From contig DEUM01000065.1 of assembly GCA_002362575.1 (NCBI GenBank), forward strand, positions 1-56,640: a stretch of DNA of 56,640 nt, written 5' to 3'. Numbering within the stretch: position 1 is the stretch's first letter; every line of letters starts with the position of its first letter. A model generated the notes under the pieces. The model saw only the letters and a program-made list of their open reading frames with translations, ran no database searches and was not told the DNA's origin. The stretch comes from Lachnoclostridium sp. UBA3262. GTDB taxonomy: Bacteria > Bacillota > Clostridia > Lachnospirales > Lachnospiraceae. This document shows positions 7,657-14,651 of the stretch, piece by piece. The translations under genes and the position numbers were made by a program.

Positions 7657-9132
7657 GTTTTCTTCCTCCTTAATAATTTTTGACACGTTCGGTTTCACGA
7701 CACCGGAACAGTCTGAACCTGCATGTGTGATGTTTGTATGTTCTGATATTTCCTCACTGATTGTACAAAGATCAGAAACAGATAAACCATGAATATCCTT
7801 GTTACCTGTAATCCTTGCAAATACCCTTAACTCCTCAGCAGAACACTTGATGTAATTTTCCACTCGTTTTGCAGCAGCATCAATATGTAATCTCTCACGC
7901 AGTTTTTCATCCTGCGTAGCCACTCCAACCGGGCACATCCCTGTACCACAGATACGATATTGCTGACAGGCCGCTGCTACCATAGCCGCTGAAGCAATCG
8001 CGACTGCATCTGCACCCATGGCAATTGCCTTTGCAAAATCAGAGGATACCCGTAATCCACCCGTAATTACTAAATCAATATCCGAGCCAATTGAGTCAAG
8101 ATATTTCCTTGCACGATAAAGTGCATAAATCGTAGGCACACTGGTAGAATCCCGTATAATTGCCGGAGATGCCCCTGTTGCACCACCACGTCCGTCTATA
8201 GTAATGAAGTCCGGATTGGCATATACGCAAAATTCCAAATCTTTCTCAATACGTCCGGCAGCAATCTTAATTCCGATTGGCCTGCCTTCGCTTCGCATAC
8301 GCAATTCATCTACCAGCTTCTTTAAATCCTCTGCACTGTTTATCCCCGGAAATTTTGAAGGACTGATTACATCCTGTCCCATCGGTTTGTCCCTAATTTT
8401 AGAAATCTCAGGAGTCACTTTTCCCCCCGGCAAATGACCGCCCATTCCCGGTTTGGTACCCTGTCCGATTTTAATCTCAATCGCATCTGAAGTCTTCAGG
8501 TTTTCATCTGAAACGCTGTATAAATTGGGAACATATTCAAAAATGTACTTATATGCGGCTTCTTTCTCCTCCGGGAGAATACCACCTTCCCCACTGCACA
8601 TTGCCGTACCTGCTGCTGCACTCCCTTTTGCCATCGCAATCTTCGTCTCCCTGGAGAGTGCACCGAACGACATATGTGAAATGTAAACTGGCATATCGAG
8701 TATCATCGGTTTTTTGGCATGCTTACCAATTACAGTTTTCAGAGACACATCTGCATGCTCATCCAAAGGCATAGGATTTAACTGAGCACCTAACACAAGC
8801 ACGTCATCCCAATCCGGCATTTTCATCTGCGTCCCCATCGCCTCAATCGCTGATTTCCCGGTCACTGCCATTTCGTGGATTTCCTTCATATACCGATAAT
8901 TACTATCCACCTTACGTGTTTCTTCCGGATAGTTCAAATCCATTCCCTCAGCATTTACTGAAATCGGCGGGCTTTGGGATTCGGACGGAATATCTGCAGA
9001 TTTTTGAGTTTCCACTGCCTTAAACTTCTCCGGCGGCTGTTTGCATACTGGACATTCTGTCAATGCAGAAAACGGTTTCCCTTCTTTTTCCTCATCGTAC
9101 TCATATCCACAAACACTGCATTTGTAAACCAT
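7114..9132 (-). CDS. Rubredoxin - glutamate synthase (FMN/FeS) - rubrerythrin fusion
   Basis: A 672-residue fusion. Residues 1-40 form a rubredoxin (Cys5, Cys8, Cys27, Cys30). About 60-470 is the FMN-binding glutamate synthase-like domain with the C-x5-C-x4-C cluster motif (CQQYRICGTGMCP). From Met493 a complete rubrerythrin follows, with diiron residues in AGESQARN, NEKEHAK and EIEKHHEERY and a C-terminal rubredoxin (CRNC...CPTC). Rubrerythrins reduce hydrogen peroxide in anaerobes, and the front half could pass electrons to it. A perfect AAGGAGG stands 8 nt before the Met493 codon inside the reading frame, so rubrerythrin may also be made alone. The start at 9132 has AAGGAGG upstream. Confidence 0.85.
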   Translation of the reverse strand: MVYKCSVCGYEYDEEKEGKPFSALTECPVCKQPPEKFKAVETQKSADIPSESQSPPISVNAEGMDLNYPEETRKVDSNYRYMKEIHEMAVTGKSAIEAMGTQMKMPDWDDVLVLGAQLNPMPLDEHADVSLKTVIGKHAKKPMILDMPVYISHMSFGALSRETKIAMAKGSAAAGTAMCSGEGGILPEEKEAAYKYIFEYVPNLYSVSDENLKTSDAIEIKIGQGTKPGMGGHLPGGKVTPEISKIRDKPMGQDVISPSKFPGINSAEDLKKLVDELRMRSEGRPIGIKIAAGRIEKDLEFCVYANPDFITIDGRGGATGASPAIIRDSTSVPTIYALYRARKYLDSIGSDIDLVITGGLRVSSDFAKAIAMGADAVAIASAAMVAAACQQYRICGTGMCPVGVATQDEKLRERLHIDAAAKRVENYIKCSAEELRVFARITGNKDIHGLSVSDLCTISEEISEHTNITHAGSDCSGVVKPNVSKIIKEEENMKQTKYAGTKTEKNLEAAFAGESQARNKYTYFASVAKKEGYEQIASLFLKTADNEKEHAKMWFKELSGIGDTKENLSAAADGENYEWTDMYENFAKTAEEEGFPELAAKFRLVGEIEKHHEERYRALLKNVETASVFEKSEVKVWECRNCGHIVVGTKAPDVCPTCNHPQSYFEVHAENY

Positions 9133-9162
9133 CTCAATACCTCCTTATACTTTTGTACTATT

Positions 9163-9194
9163 ATTATATTATACAATCCGCACGATTTTAGCAA
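9163..9194 (-). promoter_or_regulatory. Likely promoter of the rubrerythrin fusion gene
   Basis: Two overlapping TATAAT boxes (9168-9173 and 9163-9168 on the minus strand) lie 30-40 nt upstream of the start. TTGCTA (9189-9194) is a possible -35 but with spacing of 15 or 20 bp. The -10 is convincing and the -35 weak. Confidence 0.4.
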
Positions 9195-9215
9195 GCATGT
9201 TTCTAAAATTGAACT

Positions 9216-9809
9216 TTAAAACATACCCGACGCCCCCTTGCATTTCATTGTTTTTGTCTCAAACTGGGCCATCAAATACCCGCCTTTGTCATTTACCCAT
9301 GTATAACTACAATCATACGATGTTTTTGACTCTAACACTCCCTCAACTCCGCCAATAATTTTAACAAATTCGTCATAGGTCATCGTCTCCCCGGCATTGA
9401 GCTTTTTCTTAATTTCACTAAACTTAGAAAAATCATTTCTTCCATCCGCAATCGATTTATTCTTAAAATCTATTTCAATGTGGGAGTTTCCACTATCAAA
9501 ATACTGGACTCTAACCCCTGTGTCTTCTGTCAACTGCCAGTAATATACCTTTCCCCCGCTCTTACTGATATTCTCCCCTTCAAAACCAATGATTTTATTT
9601 ACTTCTTCAAGGGTGTCATCCGGATTGATTTTCTTAATGCACTCAAATACATCATAATTTCCTTTTGCCTCACTTTTCCCGCTGTCTTCAACCTCAGTCG
9701 AATTATCACTGCCGCCTTTATCGGTCTGTCCTTTCCCACAGGCACAAAGTGAAAGACACAGCAGTATACCTGACAATACAACAATCCTTACTTTTACATT
9801 TCTTTTCAT
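9216..9809 (-). CDS. Small lipoprotein, unknown function
   Basis: A 197-residue protein with a lipoprotein signal peptide. A basic start and hydrophobic core end in the lipobox LCAC, so the mature protein begins at Cys24. A charged Gly/Ser/Asp linker follows. The globular part (about 53-197) has two similar segments resembling small BLIP/SmpA-like repeats (CIKKINPDDTLEEVNKIIGF and TMTYDEFVKIIGGVEG), which could bind protein or peptidoglycan. AGGAGG precedes the start. No promoter was recognised in the A/T-rich upstream region, and neighbours give no functional clue. Surface location is well supported and the role is not known. Confidence 0.7.
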   Translation of the reverse strand: MKRNVKVRIVVLSGILLCLSLCACGKGQTDKGGSDNSTEVEDSGKSEAKGNYDVFECIKKINPDDTLEEVNKIIGFEGENISKSGGKVYYWQLTEDTGVRVQYFDSGNSHIEIDFKNKSIADGRNDFSKFSEIKKKLNAGETMTYDEFVKIIGGVEGVLESKTSYDCSYTWVNDKGGYLMAQFETKTMKCKGASGMF

Positions 9810-9914
9810 TTCCTTTATCCTCCTTTTTGGTTAAAAAAATTTACATACATATCTCATATTTTAACACATACATTTTTTACGTTTTAAACGAACTGACACC
9901 CTGCAGATTATTGA

Positions 9915-10238
9915 CATTTCATTTCTGTACGAATAAAATATCAGTTAGTACCTTTAGAAATTTTATTTGCGGCGGAATGTGCCGTCATACAAAACCCGGA
10001 AATTGAATTTTCTAACGCATTTTTATTAAAGCAGTATACACAAAATGCTGAACTCAAAGAAAAATGCGATTCCATTATGCAGAGATTTGAGATTACGGAT
10101 TACAAGTCAGATAACCATACGGATTTGTTTGAGTATATAACGCATGTACTTTTCCATATAGACTCCGAGCTTGCAGATGATTTACTTTATCTGCTCGGGA
10201 AAAAACAACCTTCATAAAATATTATTGCCTATTTATAA
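9915..10238 (+). pseudogene. Open frame without a usable start, remnant of an unknown gene
   Basis: This frame is open for 107 codons between an upstream TGA and the stop at 10236-10238, but it has no ATG near its beginning and no ribosome-binding site. The encoded segment (LFAAECAVIQNPEIEFSNAF, FEYITHVLFHIDSELADDLL) has normal helical protein composition and looks like real coding sequence. It ends 44 nt before the broken kinase and is probably the 3' part of a gene whose 5' end was lost. The family is not recognised. The preceding 9810-9914 is A/T-rich with no feature seen. Confidence 0.4.
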
Positions 10239-10282
10239 TTGATAAACTATTTATGATTGATAAAATTGAGGTGAATGTTATT

Positions 10283-11211
10283 ATGTTTTCTTCATATGAC
10301 GACCAGTATCTCCACTCGATGCAGCCTTTTTTCCAGAAATGGTATCTGGAAGCTCCCATCGGAGAAGGCAGCTCTGGAATCGTATATAAAATAACTGACA
10401 AGAAAGGCAGCGACTGTGCCCTTAAGGTCATACCTGTTACTCTGGATGACGGAATCAATCCGCTCTCTTTTAAAGAAGATGAACCTGACAGCCAAAAAGC
10501 CTGCTTAGATGATATAACCGATGATATCCTTTCAGAGGTCAAAGTCATGCAGACTCTGGAAAATCACGAAGGGATTATTCAATATCAGGAATATGATATG
10601 TTAGAAACGCCCGATTCCCGCGAAGGTACATTCTAATAAAAATGGAATTATTACACCCACTAAATAAAGTTCTCCGTATGCGGGAAACCGATTTTACAAA
10701 AGAAGAAACCGCCCGCATGGGGATTGATTTATTAGCCTCTCTCTCTGAATGTCGCGCCCACAACATCATTCACCGCGACATCAAACCTTCCAATATTTTT
10801 GTCTCCGACGATAACCGATATTTGCTGGGCGACTTTGGAAGTGCAAGGCTTTTAGAAAAAACCATGATGGCCTCCCATAAGGGAACTCTCTCCTATATGG
10901 CGCCGGAAATAGCTGCCGGTGAAAGTTTTAATGCTACGGTAGACATTTACTCTCTCGGACTTGTCATGTACCAGTTACTCAACAACCGCCGTCTGCCCTT
11001 TTTAGGCTCCTCCTTTCAATTTGCAGACATCGAACCAGCCATAGAAAAACGACTATCCGGAGCCTCCCTTCCTTATCCGGAACACGCAGATAAGGAACTT
11101 GGTTTCATTATCTGCAAAATGTGTGCCTATTCACCAAAAGAGCGCTATGCTTCTCCGGAAGAATGTCAAATGGATTTGGAACATTATCTGAAACACGGGA
11201 AAGTTGAATGA
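10283..11211 (+). pseudogene. Hanks-type Ser/Thr protein kinase, frameshifted
   Basis: Start ATG 10283 with GAGGTGA upstream. The first frame carries the glycine loop (IGEGSSGIVYK) and the VAIK-type lysine (ALKVI). It stops at 10636. From about 10627 the next frame continues the same protein (YILIKMELLHPL), with the catalytic loop HRDIKPSN, DFG (GDFGSAR) and APE motifs, to a stop at 11211. One missing base near 10621-10628 restores the full domain (about 310 residues). No slippery heptamer is visible, so programmed frameshifting is unlikely. The membrane segment usually found after such a kinase is missing, and a separate propeller fragment follows. Confidence 0.8.
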
Positions 11212-11915
11212 ACAAAGACGGCAGTAATCTTACCTGTCTTGATGATACCAGTGTTTATAATCCCATAGTATATGAGGACTACGTTTATTATTTGAAAGAT
11301 TTGGATAATTCAAAGGTTCTGTGCCGAATACCAACAAATGGCGGCCAGATAGAAATGTTTTCCAAATTTGATACGTTTACCTTTCATTTTTATATCTTTA
11401 AAAATGAGCTTTATATTTACGATAGTAACGCTTGTCAACTGATTGCCTTTCATCTTCACAGCAAAAAACGAACCGTAATTATAAACCAAACGGCAATTCC
11501 TGATTTTTGCATAGAAAATGGCTTCCTTTATTGCCAGCTCGCCGATGTAAATGGCTTTAGCAATAAACTATATATTCATCCATTAGACGCATCTCCCTCT
11601 GCCATAAATCTCGATAATGGCAAAACGATAACTCTGCCACAGGGAATATACGAATTTAACGTCAGTAATGGAATTATTTATGCTTCTTCCAACACAATTG
11701 CCTCACGGAACGGAAAACTGGAAGAAGACGGCATATGGCGGATAAACCGGGATGGCAGCGGCCTAAAGAAAATCTATACAGGTAATGCCACACAGCTTCA
11801 AATTATCGACCAGAAAATTTATTTTGAGGATGATGTTGAAATATATCAGATGGATTTGGATGGCGGTCATCTCCGGAAATTTGATGAAAACTCTTTCTTT
11901 TATCTGCAAAACTAG
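11208..11915 (+). pseudogene. DUF5050-type beta-propeller fragment, severed from the kinase
   Basis: This frame starts with an ATG that overlaps the kinase stop by four bases, preceded by an in-frame TGA. It encodes about 235 residues of repeated beta-propeller blades (YEDYVYYLKDLDNSKVLCRI, INRDGSGLKKIYTG, IYQMDLDGGHLRKF) of the DUF5050 type. In Clostridia such propellers are found as extracellular sensors at the C terminus of membrane kinases. Here the first residues (NKDGSNLTCL) start in mid-blade, and the transmembrane helix and early blades are absent. A second deletion therefore probably lies at 11200-11212. Without a signal peptide the fragment would stay in the cytoplasm. Confidence 0.6.
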
Positions 11916-11953
11916 CTCTATTGAACCCGCCGGGGACGGCGTTTGGCTGACAA

Positions 11954-11980
11954 AGAGCGGAAGACTAAATCCTCCGCTCT
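11954..11980 (+). terminator. Intrinsic terminator after the kinase/propeller locus
   Basis: AGAGCGGA (11954-11961) and TCCGCTCT (11973-11980) form a perfect 8-bp stem with an 11-nt loop, followed by CCTTATTT. It lies 38 nt after the propeller stop and 26 nt before the 3' end of the convergent gene. It may serve both directions, though the U-tract is better on the plus strand. Confidence 0.65.
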
Positions 11981-12005
11981 CCTTATTTGCATCATACCAG
12001 TTATT

Positions 12006-12542
12006 TTACAATACTTTACAATTTCTTCTGTGCGCCTTCAGCTTCTTTATCGCCCAATTATAATGACTTGAGGTGTTGGAAATAAAATACGAACCCAGCG
12101 TACTGTTCCCTGCCCATCGGAAAACTCCCTTCGTGAACAATTCCTCATTTGTAAATGTATCTATCAGCTCCATTACTTCCCGATGAGATTTTTCCAGCAT
12201 CGCCTTTGCTTCCTCCAAGGATGTTTTTTGATGCTTTTTCCATAATTCCATATTCATGTCCCCGTATGTTCTCCAATTGTAGGGCTGCGGAAGAAGTGGC
12301 TTATCCTCTCCGTTCCTATTGGATGAAACCCAGTTCAGTAAAAGCTGGTGCCATTCATAGAGATGAGTTAAAATATCACGCAGGTTTTTGTCCCTTTTCC
12401 AATGAGCCTCTTTCTTTTTCTCGTCAAATTTAAAGGGTATCAACAGCTCCTTTTCTGACAGCATGGAAATAAGCTCATTCAACTGCTCGTAATTCTCCGT
12501 TGCCGCACTGATAAGTTCCGGTTTTGATGTAGGTCTCCCCAT
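12006..12542 (-). CDS. ClbS/DfsB family four-helix bundle protein (DUF1706)
   Basis: A 178-residue protein starting at ATG 12542 (MGRPTSKPELI), which has AAGGAG nine nt upstream. The longer frame to 12602 lacks a ribosome site. The pattern, with an N-terminal helix and a central LRDILTHLYEWHQLLLNW, is that of the ClbS/DfsB four-helix bundle family. ClbS protects against colibactin-type DNA damage in enterobacteria. Most family members in Firmicutes are uncharacterised, so resistance is only a family-level inference. It lies 61 nt downstream of a WYL-type regulator on the same strand and is probably its co-transcribed target. Confidence 0.75.
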   Translation of the reverse strand: MGRPTSKPELISAATENYEQLNELISMLSEKELLIPFKFDEKKKEAHWKRDKNLRDILTHLYEWHQLLLNWVSSNRNGEDKPLLPQPYNWRTYGDMNMELWKKHQKTSLEEAKAMLEKSHREVMELIDTFTNEELFTKGVFRWAGNSTLGSYFISNTSSHYNWAIKKLKAHRRNCKVL

Positions 12543-12603
12543 AATTATTCTCCTTTCGCTTTCGCATTTTTCATCTATAGAATAACATACAAAAGCTGAC
12601 ACC

Positions 12604-13500
12604 CTATGTCATATTTTTTTCATATATTTCTTTTGCCTTTTGTGCAATCATGGTTTTCAAATACTCTGGGCGGATGATTTCGACCTGTGTCCCAAAGGAC
12701 AATAAATAACCAAGCAGCCAGTCATCCTCCGGCATGTCAGCCGTAACGACTAAATCCCCGTTTTCTTTTACCTGTATCTGGTTTGTATCAAATTCATCAT
12801 ATACCCGGTATGCTGCCGTCTTTGGAAAACAAAGCACAATTTCATTTCCGGCAGGCTGGTCTGAATCTTCTGCGTCTGGAAATATCATCGGTACAAAGCT
12901 TTCTTCTAAATATTCCCATTCCAGAATACGGCTTAATTTAAAAAGCCGGAAATCCTGCTTCTGCCTGCAATACGCTTTTACATACCAGCCTTTTGCTTTA
13001 TAAAATAATTTAAGGGGCTCAATAATTCGTTCGCTTGCTGTTTTATAGGAACCGGCATAAGTGATTTTTACACATCTATGGTAAATAACCGCATTTTTCA
13101 GAGTCTCAAATTTCTTGTTATCCCGCGGCTTATCACCCCATCTGGAAAAGTCGACTTCCAGCCAGTTTACAGAATCAACTTGAAAAAGCGCCGACAATTT
13201 TTCCAATATATCGGTTTCAGAACCATCACTTAGTATAGCCAGACCTTGTAACGCAGATATAATTTTTTCTTTCTCGCGTTCCGATATTACCGCTTTATTC
13301 AAAACAAAACCACTCAGCAGATGAATCCCGCCATTTCGCCCTGATTCCGTGTAAATGGGAACACCTGCACCGCTCAGCGCATCAATATCCCGGTAGATTG
13401 TTCTTGTTGACACTTCAAATTTTTTTGCCAGCTCTGGAGCAGTCGCCGCCCCTTTATCAAGCAAATGATATATGATTTTAAACAGACGGCTCTCCTGCAT
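12604..13500 (-). CDS. YafY-type transcriptional regulator (HTH + WYL domain)
   Basis: A 298-residue protein. Residues 1-60 form a DeoR-like winged HTH (GAATAPELAKKFEVSTRTIYRDIDALSGAGVPIY). About 140-215 is a WYL ligand-sensing domain, and a C-terminal WCX extension follows to the end. WYL regulators typically sense nucleic acids or nucleotide-like ligands and control defence, damage or metabolic genes. AGAGGAG precedes the start. The adjacent ClbS-like gene is the obvious candidate target. A strong promoter was not found in the 49-nt gap to the ferredoxin gene, so transcription may continue from upstream. Confidence 0.8.
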   Translation of the reverse strand: MQESRLFKIIYHLLDKGAATAPELAKKFEVSTRTIYRDIDALSGAGVPIYTESGRNGGIHLLSGFVLNKAVISEREKEKIISALQGLAILSDGSETDILEKLSALFQVDSVNWLEVDFSRWGDKPRDNKKFETLKNAVIYHRCVKITYAGSYKTASERIIEPLKLFYKAKGWYVKAYCRQKQDFRLFKLSRILEWEYLEESFVPMIFPDAEDSDQPAGNEIVLCFPKTAAYRVYDEFDTNQIQVKENGDLVVTADMPEDDWLLGYLLSFGTQVEIIRPEYLKTMIAQKAKEIYEKNMT

Positions 13501-13549
13501 TTGTGTTCTCCTCTCTATGATTCCTCAATAAAGCAATTGGCAGGTTATT

Positions 13550-13735
13550 TTACAATACCAATGCTTTTTTAGGACAGAAATTTGAACATTTGCCACACCT
13601 TATACACTTGTCATGGTCTATTACAGGCGCTTCAAAACCATTCTGGCTCAACGCGCCAACCGGGCAGACATTTACTGCCGGACATTTGTGATTTTGAGGG
13701 CAGTTTTCGATAACTAATTTCAGTTTCTTTTCCAT
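13550..13735 (-). CDS. Small 4Fe-4S ferredoxin-like protein
   Basis: A 61-residue protein. The C-terminal motif CIRCGKCSNFCP is a canonical C-x2-C-x2-C-x3-CP [4Fe-4S] site. The N-terminal set is irregular (CPQNHKCPAVNVCP, spacing C-x5-C-x5-CP), so a second cluster is uncertain. AAAGGAG precedes the start. It lies 55 nt downstream of the DUF134-NifX gene on the same strand, which suggests a shared role in Fe-S or electron-transfer metabolism. Confidence 0.8.
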   Translation of the reverse strand: MEKKLKLVIENCPQNHKCPAVNVCPVGALSQNGFEAPVIDHDKCIRCGKCSNFCPKKALVL

Positions 13736-13790
13736 AATTTTAAACTCCTTTTAAATATCTTCATCTAAACATATGAACGGACTCCTTTTT

Positions 13791-14573
13791 TTATCCTATG
13801 CCGCCTCCATTACCAACACAGCCCTGCTTATCTTCCCCGCAGTTATGTCCCTCCCCATGATGCCCATGATGGTCACAGTGGACATCCGGATTAAAATCAA
13901 GATTTCCTGCAAGCAGCGCCTCGACTGCCTCATCCACACTGCCTGACACTCCGCCGTAAAGTTGGACGCCTGCTTCCGCTAATGCAGTCTGAGCACCTGC
14001 TCCGATTCCTCCACAGATTAGCGTATCCACGTTTAGCTCCGACAATATCCCTGCCAGTGCTCCATGACCACTTCCTTCGGTATCCACAATCTGCGTGCCT
14101 GTAACCTTTCCACCCTCAGTCTCAAAAATTTTAAAATGTTCTGTATGCCCAAAATGCTGGAATACATTTCCATTTTCATAAGTAACCGCAATCTTCATAA
14201 CTCTATCGTCCTCTCTTTCTCCGACCGTTTCAGCCGCATACTTTGCCCTGTTGCATTTTTTACCACAGCACTTCCATGCCGAACCGTCACAGAGCTTATA
14301 ATTTCCACCGGAAATGCATAATGTTTTTCCACTGACAATACAATCCGCAATTTTTGTTCTGGCTCTTTCGTATATCTCTGTGACTGTAGTGCGGGAAATC
14401 CCCATCTGGCTGGCACACTGTTCATGATTTTTCTTTTCACAATCAATCAGTCGGACTGCCTCAAATTCATCCACAGTCAACCGAATCTTCTCCTTTCCTT
14501 CTGCTCCACACGGTGCAAAAAGATTATACTTTGGCTCAAAACAAATTCTCCTGCATCGGATTGGTCTTGCCAT
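13791..14573 (-). CDS. DUF134 DNA-binding / NifX-type cluster-binding fusion
   Basis: A 260-residue protein starting at ATG 14573 (MARPIRCRR), six nt after GGAGGTG. Residues 1-105 form a DUF134 module with an HTH (LTVDEFEAVRLIDCEKK, MGISRTTVTEIYERAR) and several cysteines. About 126-235 is a dinitrogenase Fe-Mo cofactor-type domain (MKIAVTYENGNVFQHFGHTEHF). The tail is rich in His and Cys (HCDHHGHHGEGHNC) and probably binds metal. No nitrogenase genes are nearby, so it is more likely a metal- or redox-linked regulator. The NifX part begins at an in-frame ATG (14198) with a weak AGAGGA upstream, so a separate short product is conceivable. Confidence 0.8.
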   Translation of the reverse strand: MARPIRCRRICFEPKYNLFAPCGAEGKEKIRLTVDEFEAVRLIDCEKKNHEQCASQMGISRTTVTEIYERARTKIADCIVSGKTLCISGGNYKLCDGSAWKCCGKKCNRAKYAAETVGEREDDRVMKIAVTYENGNVFQHFGHTEHFKIFETEGGKVTGTQIVDTEGSGHGALAGILSELNVDTLICGGIGAGAQTALAEAGVQLYGGVSGSVDEAVEALLAGNLDFNPDVHCDHHGHHGEGHNCGEDKQGCVGNGGGIG

Positions 14574-14607
14574 ACGCACACCTCCATTTCCGACATATGA
14601 CGATAAT

Positions 14608-14636
14608 ATTATAATACAACTTTCCGAAAATTTCAA
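14608..14636 (-). promoter_or_regulatory. Sigma-A promoter of the DUF134-NifX gene
   Basis: On the minus strand TTGAAA (14631-14636), a 17-bp spacer and TATAAT (14608-14613) lie about 35 nt upstream of the start codon at 14573. The promoter would also serve the ferredoxin gene downstream. Confidence 0.8.
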
Positions 14637-14651
14637 GTCGTGAACGGACTT

